Shown: positions 35,449 to 46,520 of the stretch, in pieces
Layout of the letters: every line of letters begins with the position of its first letter
Position numbering within the stretch: the stretch's first letter is position 1
Assembly: GCA_963920525.1 (NCBI GenBank)
Contig: OY986438.1
Span: 214,954,896 to 215,018,895 of the forward strand
Source of the DNA: Dichetophora obliterata
Lineage: Eukaryota > Arthropoda > Insecta > Diptera > Sciomyzidae
Length of the DNA stretch: 64,000 nucleotides
Reading direction: 5' to 3'
Position numbers and translations under genes: made by a program
Notes under the pieces: model-generated
Database searches by the model: none
Told to the model about the DNA's origin: nothing
The model's input: only the letters and a program-made list of their open reading frames with translations

Positions 35449-38400
35449 AACAGTTTCATAGCTATTGGCCGACAGGTGGCGCTAATACCTCACATATTTT
35501 TAGGCATATGCTGAAATTAAACAGCGAAAAAGCAACATAACAACAACAATTATATGCAAACTTTTACTCGCTCTAACTTAAAAAATATAACTTAGAAAAT
35601 TAAAAAGTCCAGTTTGCACATCTACAGGTCTGAACCTAATAGATTATTCTAAATTTATAAAGATTGGGCTTGTACTTAAAAAGCTTTACGCCAGATATAT
35701 ATAGGATAATATATAAAGTAATATATATAGGATTATATTAAAACTATTTAAAAATGTTTATAAAAAATGTATAAAAAAATGTAAGTGCTTACTTTAAGGC
35801 AGCAGATCGGTTTAATTCAGCCCATATCAAATTATTTTGCAAGTTTTTAACTCCAGATTTTTTACAAACCATATTTTGCTATTCAGTGGATTTCCTACTA
35901 ACCTTTAAATAAAAAGTGTTCAAATTAAAAAATGCTATTCGAAACAAAATCTACTTTCGCAAGTCTGAGTAAAAAGTTTGCTGTGAGCTGGAGCCTTGGT
36001 AGGCGTATTTTCTACAGCTTATACATATCTAGGATTACATTCTCTGCCATCACTATTACCATCAGGACCTTTTTGTGCAAATCAAAACAAGTGAAATAAT
36101 CGAAATTATAATCCTACTTGTGAACGTTGGCAACAGCTGCACATATTATTATATTTTTCTACAACAACTACAACAATAACGAGTAGTTTTGCAATAACAC
36201 GCGCTCATGTAAAGTACTAAAATGCTGCAACAACAATGCAGAAGAATCTCCTTTGGAATTCTAGTTTTTCTTTGATCTCATAACGAATTTGGCCGAGTGC
36301 CAAAAAAAAAAAAAAAAAATTATAAGGGGGGAAGGTGCAGAGAGCACAGAACAACAGGCAGCAAATTCGTTTGTTTCGTTCGACAGGAGGAGGCTTGGGT
36401 CTGTCAGTCAGTGGGTCGGTTGGTAGGTCGGTCGAACGAACTTGCATTCAGGCAAGAAGCTAACAACAATAGCTACACTAGCTGTTACACTGGGCGCCAT
36501 AATAAGAGCGCCTTGCAAGGCAAGGCAAGGCAAGGCAAGGCATGCTTTGAGGCGCTTGTTGGCTGCAAAAGTTTTTCAGGATTTCTTTTTATTTTGTGCT
36601 TTTTAGTTTAGTTTGGTAATTTTTTTTTTTTTTGTTTACTTTTTAACTATCGACATGCATTTGAAGCAATAAAAAAAAGAAATTGCCAACAACAATGCGG
36701 CAGACTCTTTGAAGACTCTCCAAAGTGAAGGGGAAAGAGGTGAAGTTTTTGTAATGTTTTGCTTTGTTTTTGTGCAAAATAGCAACAACAGCAACAACAA
36801 CAACAATGCCGGTGACGACGACGACAACACAAGCCAGCAGAGCGCACAAAAATAAAAAGCAACATGAATGAATTGAATTTGTTGCCTACATATAGGCGCA
36901 CAACCGTATTTCATATAATGCGCTTAAATAACAAGCGCAACAACAACAGCAACAACGGTGCAATAAAAATACCAATTCAAAAACAAGAGTACAAAAAATA
37001 ACAACAACAGAATGATAAAATGTTGAATTTTGCAGCAGTTAAAATTTGTTAACCTAGATGTTTTTGCCGTCGATGTTTTTGCTGTTGTAGTTGTTGCAAG
37101 TTTGGCTGCCGTCGCCAGTGTTGCCGCTGCGTGCTACAATTGATGTTGTTTTTTCCGTTTGAAGTTCGATTTTTCTCGTTCATATTTTTTAGCTTTTTTT
37201 TTCAAAAGTCAGCTAGTATGATTGACTGTGTGTGTGTTGCAACGATTATGTGGCAAATCGACCAAACATGCAGCCGGCCAAAATGTTAGTAATCGTTCGC
37301 TCTCCATCTTCGCCAGCTATCCACCTCCGTGAAAAAGTTAGATTAAATACTCACGAAAACGCTCTTTAACGAAAAGGTTAAAATTAGAAAATTTTATTTT
37401 GTCACACTTTATCATTCATCAATCTGGTTTCATAGACTGCTTTTCAGCAAAATATTTTCCAAATTTCTGACGCTTCTGCGTGCCCGCATATTTTTTTCCT
37501 GCTACGATCTTGATGAATTTCCTTTAAGGGAAGAATAACCATGTTAAATTGCGCTGAAGCATGAGCTGGGAAAAAGTTTTCAAGTTACTCGCACTTTTTG
37601 TGTTCTTGATTTTCCCACTTTTATACACTTGCATGTTTTAAGTTTTTCTTTACTACAGGGTACCATTTCCAACGCCATAAAAGTGGCAAACTTTTTCACA
37701 TGGTCATGGTTTTACTCTTTTTTTTTTTTATTTTGAACACTTGGTAGAGATGCAGCAAAGAGGGTAGGAAGATAGGATGTCGCAGGAAGTGAAATTGCTG
37801 GAAACGTAATAGAAGAAGCAAAATAGTTGCAAGTGTGCGAAAACAAAAGCCTGGCAGCGCTTAGACAATGTCTTCCCACTGTTGCAGTTCCTCACCATGC
37901 CACGCCATGTCATGCCACTGACATGAAATCCCGAAACTCCCGCATGCAACAGTTTCTTAAGTTTTGTGTGTGTTTTTGTTGGCTCCGGTTTTTGTTTTCT
38001 GCAATTGTTGATGCTGCTGTCTGTGTTTCTGGCTCTGCTTCTTCTACTTTTCCATTTTCTGTTTATCATCATGTTCCTTCCTCACTTACGTACTAAGTCG
38101 AAAAATTACTTATATTTGCACCCCGCGCAGCAAGTGTTGCATTTTGTCGATAGCAGAGTGTAGAGAATGAGGTATGTTTCATTACCAATATGTTCCCCAG
38201 TTTTTCTTCTTCTCAACTACTGCTCAAGAAATCCACCCCTACTTGTTGGTGGCTCCCATGTTATTTCGGGCAACATGTTGCACAATAAATAATTTGCATT
38301 GAAATGTTTCTGTAGATTTGATGATAGAACAGGGCAGAATTTATAAAATTATATGTGGACAGAATCTAAAGAATATGACAAAGTTCTTTAATAAAATGTT

Positions 38401-38779
38401 TTCGAAATAACTATAACTATAACTTGATCCGAGTTAATTACGCAAGACAGAGAGAGAGGAAATAAGAGAATATATTTTTTCGTGATAACTTTTTCCTACT
38501 TCAAAATGAGTTAATAGGGGACATCTTGGTTTCAATATTTTATTCAAGGTTTTTTAAACATTTTTCAATACTACTTTATTACTTGTATGTGCATCAATAT
38601 ATCTAATATTTTTTTATTTCATGCTACCTACATAATAGCCAGGTTTCTTTAAACTAGAATGGCATGACCACGGTGGGAGAGGATCAAAGATGAGCCTTAT
38701 ATGTGCCTTATTACAAATAATAAAAATGTCGGCTATAAAAGTATAACTATCAGATTTTTATGAGAAGCGTTTAAGGCAC
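35449..38779. other. Largely unique, CAA-rich DNA; candidate regulatory block
   Basis: No gene was supportable. CAACAA, CAGCAA and GTTGTTG triplets cluster at 36120-36250, 36780-37010 and 37075-37140, and a (GGCAA)n run lies at about 36515-36542. Frames such as those at 36636-36914 or 37728-38096 translate these repeats and lack family signatures. Repeat boundaries are rare compared with the flanking DNA. Function unknown. Confidence 0.4.
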
Positions 38780-39310
38780 ACGGTTAGAAATCTTATACTA
38801 AAATTTAAACTTTTCTCTATTACCAGCTTTGGTTTCACTTCTAGTATTTGAAAAATACAAAAATATGGTTTTAATACAGCTCTGGTTTAAAATTTAGTAC
38901 AAACTTTGATTAAACTATTAAAAAAAAAACAACAACAAAGACTGTGAGATTCGAACCCACGACATCCAGTTTGTTCATTCACTGGTCTAACCACTGGGAT
39001 ATATCGCTTGACAAATAAACAATATATGCATTTGTGTGAAGCAATAAACAACCATGTGAACCGATTCGTTTAAATTGAGTCTCATCATTACCAGGCTAAC
39101 TTTTTATGGGTCCAAATTAAAATTTAGTGTCCAAATGTACTAGAATTTGGTATAAATTTTATTAAAAAAAAAGTAATACAGAATTGTTCTCAAATTTAAT
39201 CCAGAAAGCTAAAAGTGAAGCTGTAATTTCTTTGGTTTAAGTCTAGTTCAGTAGAGTTTTAAACATGAGTTAGAATGCGCAAAGTTTAAATTTAAAACCG
39301 CAAGGTGTCA
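38780..39310. mobile_element. Dispersed element with an embedded tRNA-like segment, copy 1
   Basis: The start ACACGGTTAGAAATCTT, the block CAGCTTTGGTTTCA..TCTAGTATTTG, the tRNA-like segment and the end (TTTCTTTGGTTTAA, then TTTAAATTTAAAACC) all recur in the same order at 51690-52630. TAAAATTTAAACTTT near the left end is mirrored by AAAGTTTAAATTTAAAA near the right. The family was not recognised and the right end is uncertain. Confidence 0.6.
38941..39010 (-). other. tRNA-like segment inside the dispersed element
   Basis: On the minus strand an A-box-like ATCCCAGTGGTTAGACCAGT precedes a good B box, GGGTTCGAATCTC, with a paired T-arm (GTGGG/CTCAC around a TTCGAAT loop). The acceptor ends do not pair, so a functional tRNA is unlikely. 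A degraded counterpart (ACATTCGAACCAAGC) is at about 51844-51900 in the second copy. Confidence 0.6.
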
Positions 39311-41914
39311 GATATAGCGACATGGACTTTTTGGCGAAATGCCGACTCTCAAAAAAAAAAAAATTATTTTTTGGGATTTTTTCAAAGCTATGAATTTTTT
39401 AAAAATATTAAAAACAAATTTATATAATCGTTGTTATATAGGAATAAAAAAAAAGGAATTTATAATTAAGAAATAAAAAAAGAAATAGAAATACAATAAA
39501 TAGAATAAAAAATTAAACAATTAAAAAAGCACACACTAAATTCTAAGTTAAATTGGTTCATTAGATCATGTCAAACGTGTTGGAAAAAGTAGTTTCGAAA
39601 AAAACGCTTTAAAAGTTGCGTTGAGTTTCAGACAGTCTAACTGACGGCACTACTAACTGACGCTATAACTTTTAAAATAATTCGAATTTTATGAATTTTA
39701 AGGAGATATTCTTGAATATATAAACTGAATAGACTGAATAGAACTGTCGAAAAATGATTTTTTTTTAATTCAAAATATGTTTCTTGTTTTGAAAAAGTTG
39801 GATCCTTCACAATAGTACCTACCACAAAAACAATGAAGGATTAAGAAATTCATCTCTAAAATCTGAATTTGGGGTCAATAAACCTCTTGGTTGGTGTACG
39901 TATGTATTACTATATATATCTGTTATAACCAGCTAAGCTTACAAAAAAAATTATTATGTATTAGATAAGTAGATTGGATCTTTCAACGATGCATCATCTA
40001 TATACACAAAGAGAAATAATTTTCTTGTAGTGACAACTCATTTTGCTTGATTTAATAATACAAGAATGCACTGAACTTTTGCACGAATACACTCGTTTTT
40101 GCCACAAAAATGTACACTTAGTGTCGAGTTCAGTAGCTTAAAAAGTTATAACAGCAAGTCAAATCGCGTTCAAGATATTTGACGAATGCAAACGATCACT
40201 GCCGGGCACTCGTCAGCAGCAAAACAAATCAGGTGCGTGTTTTGTTTTTGAGTAATACGATTTGATCTGATTTTTTAAACCAAAGCACAGTGTGGGATTT
40301 GATCAATCTAGGGGGACAAAATTATAAATTGTTTTGAAATGATTCCTTGGTTCATTCCGAAAAAAAAATTGTTCAGGAGTTGGGATCTATCTTAAACACC
40401 TCTTGGTTACAGGGTGTTTCATTGATTCTATATCTATATCTATATCTATACTATTATATAAAATTGAAGTGCATATTTAAAGTAACGACTTTAGTCTAAG
40501 TTTTCAGTTTTTCAATCCCGCTTTATAGCAAAAACCTCATCCCATACACTTCACTACGCCTTAAGGTATATATTTATAATAATTCTGCATTTCAACATTT
40601 TCCAAAATTACAAATTTTGATCAACAGATTCTAGTAGAGAGCCGAAAAGTATTTATACGTAAGTTGGTCTTTTTAAAATTTTTAGTCAATAGGTTTTTCA
40701 ATAAAGCTATTGAATTTACTATTAGGGTATTCACAATGTATGCTATCATGTCATAATGTTATATTGTCCTAAGATTTTACACTATTTTAAACATTTTTTG
40801 TTGCTTTCCATATAAAAAAGTACTAATATTTTACAACTGTGAAAGCAATGTTTATTGAAGTGTCGTAATCAAACAGCTGTTTCTTATTTGCATTTATTTA
40901 TCTTGTAAATTTTAGTTGTAAAATTTTTGAAACATTTTAGAACAATATGACCTTGTGAATACCCTTTATGTATATAACAATATACTTATACAACGGTAGG
41001 CAAATACTGCTCGTTGGTTAGTAAAGTGCTGCTCTTTTTTTATTGTGATATATAAAAATATACGAAATATCTATATTTTTATATATCTCATCAAATTTCA
41101 TGGATTTCCATGTTGTTTGACCAACGCACAGTGGTCTAATTTGCTCTAGTAGGGTAACTTAATTATTATCTTGAGAATAAATAAAGACAGCACGATATAT
41201 AGCCCTATTACGGTTCACAACACAACAGCAATTTATGTCTTTGATGTGTAAATTGCTATTACGGTAGACAACAATACAACTGAATACATTGCACATTGTG
41301 TCTTCAATACACTTACTATGCAACACATCAGTTGTACTTTATTGTCTTGTTATCGGGCGAATTTTGAATGCAGCTAATTTGGTGTTGTGTTGAAGAAACC
41401 AAATTGATTAAAAATTAAAATTTTATTAAAAAATTGATTTTTCTTAATTAAATATTTAAATATTCACAGAAAATTGGTTATACAACTCCTTGTAAACAAA
41501 ATTGTATAGAATACAGCAATTGAATTGAAAATTGTTTGTTTGTTTACTTTTTTTATTTTTGCAGTGACCAGTCCACAGTTGCAGCGCAACATACTAATAA
41601 GAGTACTTTTTTATTTTGAGAGTACGAAATATTTCTGTGATGGCAACTTTTTATTACTTTGAAAGTTTTACGGTAGAGAGAAGTGCTATTTTATTAGTTG
41701 AGAAATAAGTTTAATGGTGAAGAGAAGAACTATTGTTTATTAGAGAAAGGGAAATAACGTTGGCCGAAATTTCAGCATAAATGTAGTTAAATGAAAATGC
41801 TGGAATTTCAAAATGCTGTTTGACATATTGTAACATTTTTACGTAGATTATAATGTGTTCAAAAAATGCTGCTTCTTTTCAGCCAGTAGAGGGGTTTTAA
41901 GTTAAAAAAATTAT
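39311..41914. other. AT-rich DNA with short repeats
   Basis: No gene was recognised. A TATATC repeat lies at about 40427-40450, and CTATTACGGT recurs twice at about 41205 and 41256. The dispersed repeat at 40100-40232 is listed separately. Confidence 0.4.
40100..40232 (+). repeat. Dispersed repeat, partner of 4606-4765
   Basis: Matches the reverse complement of 4606-4765 in ordered blocks (TCGAGTTCAGTAG, AACGATCACTGCCG, CACTCGTCAGCAGC). The element type is unknown. Confidence 0.6.
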
Positions 41915-42133
41915 CAGCCCTATCATGAATAATTTTTTTACGCAGAATTGGAAAAGGGAGTGTTATTCTTAAGAAAAATCTCAACAATATTTTGGAAATT
42001 TAATGCAAATTTATTGATAAACCGTTGATGAACAAATTTGCATTAAAAATTTCCAAAATGTTATTGATCTTTATCTTAAAAATGAAAACTCCCTTTTCCG
42101 ATTCTGCGTAAAAAATTATTCATGATAGGGCTG
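41915..42133. mobile_element. 219-bp palindromic MITE
   Basis: Almost the whole unit folds on itself. CAGCCCTATCATGAATAA at the left is mirrored by TTATTCATGATAGGGCTG at the right, and the complementarity continues through GGAAAAGGGAGT / ACTCCCTTTTCC and TTTTGGAAATTT / AAATTTCCAAAA. Only a short loop (about 42010-42030) is unpaired. No clear target duplication was seen. Confidence 0.8.
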
Positions 42134-42238
42134 AATATGTATGTATGTTAAATTTGCCGTAATTCTTAAATTATTATTATGTTATTGGTAGTATAAAAAT
42201 TAATTTTTTAAGACTCATAGCAGATTTTGTAAAATATC

Positions 42239-42503
42239 TAGTGACCCACCAAATATTCGGCTTCGGTATAAGGCATAATCAGCCGATTTTTTAACCTTCG
42301 GCTTCGGCCCAAAATAGCCGAATATTTGCCAAATGTTTTTATTTTGTAAAGCAAATCTTCGCTATGTGAATAAATTCCATTATTGGCATTCCTCTAACTT
42401 TTTGAGTATGCAGTAGTTTTTTTCGACTAGATCGAAAATCGGCTTGACAAAAATTTTGTTAGTATTCGGCTTCGGCCGAAAATTCACATTCGATCGGACA
42501 CTA
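42239..42503. mobile_element. 265-bp hAT-type MITE with ATTCGGCTTCGG motifs
   Basis: It is flanked by the 8-bp direct repeat AAAATATC (42231-42238 and 42504-42511). The ends are TAGTGACC and its near-inverse GGACACTA. ATTCGGCTTCGG or its complement recurs at about 42256, 42296, 42320 and 42463. The 8-bp duplication points to a hAT-type transposase acting in trans. Confidence 0.82.
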
Positions 42504-42594
42504 AAAATATCCCAAATTGAAATAATGAATTTTTCGATCTGATATTATATTAGAAAGGTCATAAATTATTATATTATAATAAAACTAATTTTCT

Positions 42595-42679
42595 GTTTGT
42601 TTGTTTGTTTGTTTGTTTGTTTGTTTGTTTGTTTGTTTTTTTGTTTGTTTGTTTGTTTGTTTGTTTGTTTGTTTGTTTG
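42595..42679. repeat. (TTTG)n microsatellite
   Basis: About 21 TTTG units with one interruption. The following sequence, CGGCTCAACGGATTTCGCTC near 42700, resembles a block often found beside such runs in insect dispersed repeats, so this is probably inside an unrecognised element. Confidence 0.9.
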
Positions 42680-44939
42680 GCCTTTATACAAATCTAAACG
42701 GCTCAACGGATTTCGCTCAAACTAAGTATACATATTAAGTGCATCCCAACTTAAAATGTTACATACTTAGTTTTTGCCACGTCACCTCCAAAATTTTTCA
42801 ACTTACGGTAATTTTGTTATTATAATACTTTTAAGTATCGTAGTTTTTTGTGTATTAAATTTTAAAAATTTTCTGTTATTTTGATATCAAAAACACTCCC
42901 ATATATCCAAATTGTAGAAATTTTCAGTACAACGACATTTTCATAAAACATCGTTACATAAGAATGAGAAAAAACGACATGAAAATCAAAGTTTGTTTTT
43001 CGATGCAAATATCTCCGCTGTCCATTTATATATTTCATTAAATTTTTTTTGTTCAAAGTTTCAATGAAATCACTTTACAAAAATAGGTTGCTCTGTACCG
43101 TTAGTCAGTGTATATATGTTTTATGATTATGTCAATAAAGGTCCAAAATATTGACTTTTTACTCAAAAAATGACTCAAAAATTGTTTTTGTTGTAAAAAT
43201 TAAATCAATTTAAAATTGCACATCTGGCTATCTTTCATATGACATAGCATTTATTTGCAAACATTCTTCCAGCTAAGCCCAAAAATTATTTTATATTTTG
43301 TTTTTATATTTTTTACAAAAAAGTCAAGTCTCGAAAATAATTTATGTGAAAAAATTACCCCCATATCTCTTTCCAATCAAAAGTAATGGCTAAAAATCTA
43401 TTTTTTTTCATACAAGCTATATTCAAATTCTCTATCCTAAATGTCTTAATTATATTAGTACGTCTATATTTTAATTTTTTATATTTTAATTGTTTAAAAA
43501 TTATATATTTAATATTTTAATTTGAAAAATTAGTAATATGTGGTTGATCGAGAAAAAAATCTTATCGTGTTTTCTGAATCTTGTTATACTTAAAAAAAAA
43601 CTATTATTAAGTGTTTTAAAAAACTTACACTAAAAACAAATTTTTTATTTAACTGATTTAAAAAAATACTTTGAGCGATTCAAAAAATTATCCGATCTAC
43701 ATGACAAAAATCATGTTGTGTTCTTACACCTTTATAAATAAAAAAATAAAGTGCTTTTTAATTTTTTTGATACAGTCTAGTATTCATAAATAGTGCTAGT
43801 CAACTTGAAATTGTTCAATGAAACTCTCACACCAAAGCAAATGCGTGAACCAAAGAATCGCTGGAGATCTCATGTTCAAATTTCATCTGGCATAGAAATA
43901 TGTTTAAAAAAAAACTAACATTTCTGATGGGTTGCAACCCCAGAGAGTTAATACATAATGCCATGTAATACTTGCTAAGATTACTTACATTAACAATTAG
44001 GAATTGGTATACAACTTGTAAATATCTATAAAATGTGTTAAAATATTTCGTAATACGCACAACACCTTCATTTATAAGGAGCAAAGTAAAAATACTTTCA
44101 AGGGCTGAAATAGCCATTTTCTTTTTATATATGAATTTTGTAGATTTAATTTGTTTACTTCACATTTTTCTTAAAACTTTAAGCTTCGATAATGGGAAAC
44201 AACCAAATGTTGCATTTGGTAATATTTCTCCAATTCGGTTACGAGAAAACTTCCCCTTTTGTGCAGAAAATACATTCCCAAACCATTCTTACTAGTATAC
44301 TCTCAGGAATACTTTGGAATTGAAAAACCTCCTTGCTATCAACAACCAACCTACCATCAGGACAATACAACGCAACAATTCTTCCTTGCGGGCCATTGTT
44401 GATCATCGGACCATGTGGCATGTGCTACAGTTAGCGGAACAATTAGTAGTCGGAACACTACACTTCCTGATTGTTGCTGCCAGTCTGTTGCCGTTTTCAA
44501 TGATTCTGACCACAAGTACGCAAATACACAACAATGAACCGTTTGCCACCCGTTCCTTAGCGCTCAGCGGTTCTCACCGCACATGTCCTTTCGTTCAACA
44601 GCTCAACAGCCGACTCAAAGACGAGTAAAACCGAGCTGCAGACACGATGTTCAAAATATTGATGCAACATGCGACAGACACTAAATCAACAACAACAACA
44701 ACACTGCACGCACGAACGAACACAATGTGTGAGAACTGATTACATCGTTCTTTATTCGTTCCAAACGAACCCCTTGGCTTAGGGGTTGCACTCACAACAA
44801 CAACAGTTATGATGCTTGGCCCAAAGAGCGGAATAACTGTGAGCAATAATAAACACATCTGTTGTTCGTTGAGGTTTTACTTCGCTCCGATTCTGAACCG
44901 TTCCTCCTGCTTGCACTAGTGACTCTAGGGGGAAGTCAC
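42680..44939. other. AT-rich DNA, then unique DNA upstream of the scratch promoter
   Basis: No gene was recognised. From about 44300 the DNA becomes less AT-rich and unique, with CAACAACA at 44690-44702. This 600-bp stretch just upstream of the TATA box is the likeliest proximal regulatory region of the zinc-finger gene; specific sites were not identified. A 104-codon open frame at 44314-44628 has no family signature. Confidence 0.45.
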
Positions 44940-44948
44940 TATAAAAGG
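44940..44948 (+). promoter_or_regulatory. Candidate TATA box of the scratch-family gene
   Basis: TATAAAAGG is a consensus TATA element, located about 1 kb before the SNAG-encoding ATG. A possible initiator (TTTCATAA, A at about 44976) lies roughly 35 bp downstream. That is slightly more than the typical 30-31 bp, so the start site is provisional. Confidence 0.5.
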
Positions 44949-45365
44949 CAACGCACTAGCGGCTGGTGTTTTCATAAACCTCCAAGGGTTGCTTACGTTC
45001 GGTTCGCATTTCTCTTCTCTCTTATATAATATTCTCTTGTACGGATCCTTAAGTTTTTTTCTGAATATACTTTTTTCAATTGACTTAATATAACTCACAC
45101 CAACAACAACAACAACTAATCATTTGCAACAAGACAAGAATTAAACAAACAAAAAAAAAATCCGAAACCACATCTTAATAAAATTTAGTTAATTTCCGAA
45201 CTCTAAATTTCCAAAATTTTCGATTTCCTCTTTGGTTTCGTTTTTTCGAATAAACAAAAGATACTTTCGAATTTCTAACAAAAACTAAAAGCTTAAAATA
45301 AAACCGTGCAACGCGAAAAATATATTAAACCAAGCCAAAAATCGATAAGAAAAATTTAAAGTTTC

Positions 45366-45443
45366 ATGTTAGTGCAACAAACTCAGCAACGACAGCAACA
45401 AAAGTTACACAAAAGAAAAAACGTGCACGAAAACAGTGTTTAA
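45366..45443 (+). other. Upstream ORF in the leader, 25 codons
   Basis: ATG at 45366 opens a 25-codon frame rich in Gln and Lys that ends at TAA 45441-45443, well before the main start. If retained in the mRNA it could dampen translation of the zinc-finger protein. Coding value beyond that is doubtful. Confidence 0.35.
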
Positions 45444-45512
45444 ACTTGAAAAAAATCAACAAATAAACTTAAAAGCATACTTTCAAAGGATTTCAGGACT
45501 GTCGAAGTGCAA

Positions 45513-45617
45513 ATGTCAGCAATAAGGATAACAGCAATCAACATAAGCAGCAGCAGCAGTAACAACAAAAGCGGCGTGGCGGTCTTCAAAACTTACAACT
45601 ATTTCAAGTTTAAGTAA
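45513..45617 (+). other. Upstream ORF in the leader, 34 codons
   Basis: ATG at 45513 opens a 34-codon frame (starts MSAIRITAIN) that ends at TAA 45615-45617. A minimal ATG GCT ATG TAA follows at 45672-45683. Together these put several start codons ahead of the main ORF in the presumed mRNA. Confidence 0.35.
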
Positions 45618-45976
45618 ACTGTAGAAACAAGCGAAAACTTAAACTTCGCTGGTGTTTCACAAGCTTTTTTTATGGCTATGTAACTGCTTACCTAATAAGT
45701 TTTCGTCGAGCGCTCAAACATACACTAACTCTCACACACACACACACATACACACACACATTTCTATTTCTGCTTTCAAGTCCGCATACAGTACAAGATC
45801 AACATCAACAACTACAACAACTCTACTTTGGCTCGTTCGAAAATCAAAGTTTCCACATATTATTTCGGCCGTTGTACTGTGCCAGCTGCCACGCCTACCA
45901 GACAAAATCTTCGACTCAGCGACAACGTCGTGTCCTACTCTTCGCTTTTAGTTCCCGTTTACTATATTTTCCTAAC

Positions 45977-46520
45977 ATGCCGCGTTGTTTAATGGCCAAA
46001 AAATGGAAGGCATATCCTTGGCCCGATCGCACTGACGATACCATAGCAACATCAACAACAGCAGCACCAACAACAACGAATTCTCAAAATTCCCAACAAC
46101 TACAACAGGCTGAAGTGACACTTCACATTGTACACAAACGTGAGCCACGCTCACCAACTCCACAACGCGTGGGCGCAGGCAGTGAAACAAAATCACGTCG
46201 ATCCTCGATCGATGATGATGAAGAAATCGATGTTGTTGGCGATAATGCAGCAACAACTCCAACTGTAGCAGCAACGGCATCAGTCATAACCAACAATAAG
46301 AGCAGTGAACAACGCACAACTACAACTACAACAACGACAGCGATTGCCTCAACAGCAGCAGCAGCAGCAGCAACATCTGTGGCAGCCCAAGCATCCAACG
46401 GATCCACACCCACAGCTACGTGTTGGGGACCCTCATCACCAACAGCGGGTGCCACTGCACCGAGTCCACCGCCGCACTCACCGGAGGCGGCAACACGCGG
46501 ATCTACAACTCTGTATAACG
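45977..46520 (+). CDS. scrt: Scratch-family zinc-finger repressor, exon 1 (SNAG motif)
   Basis: This exon encodes residues 1-181 and the first base of codon 182. The start ATG at 45977 was chosen because it places MPRCLMAKK at the very N-terminus, where SNAG repressor motifs must lie; the upstream in-frame extension to 45872 would bury it. The sequence then reads KWKAYPWPDR, a charged SRRSSIDDDEEIDVVGD patch (about residues 75-90), and low-complexity Thr, Ala and Pro/Ser stretches to residue 181. SNAG motifs of the Snail/Scratch group recruit co-repressors such as LSD1-type complexes in known family members. The exon ends AACG with a strong donor GTAAGT. The split codon (G|GA) joins in frame to the acceptor at 60989, giving ..TLYN-G-YGHDVSPM. 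The paralogue could be scratch or a close scratch-like gene; symbol confidence is lower than family confidence. Confidence 0.88.

Larger units (their letters stand above)
44976..45976 (+). other. Probable 5' leader of the scratch-family mRNA
   Basis: About 1 kb separates the candidate TATA box from the start codon. It is A-rich with CAACAA/CAGCAG triplets, and a CA microsatellite lies at about 45736-45762. Whether it is one exon or spliced cannot be told, as no obvious intron was chosen. It contains short upstream ORFs (see 45366-45443 and 45513-45617). Confidence 0.45.

Noticed and set aside
36217..36914. Overlapping frames with poly-Cys, poly-Val or poly-Leu stretches
   Set aside because: They are translations of CAACAA/GTTGTT microsatellites.
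38941..39010. Possible tRNA gene on the minus strand
   Set aside because: The T arm pairs but the acceptor stem does not, and the segment belongs to a dispersed element with a degraded second copy.
44314..44628. 104-codon frame just upstream of the scratch promoter
   Set aside because: No domain or signal is evident; the position suits proximal regulatory DNA.
45872..45976. Upstream in-frame extension of scratch exon 1
   Set aside because: It would put 35 residues ahead of the SNAG motif, which acts at the extreme N-terminus; the ATG at 45977 has a reasonable context.
45972..46455. Minus-strand open frames over exon 1
   Set aside because: They are antisense shadows of the Ala/Thr/Gln-rich coding repeats.
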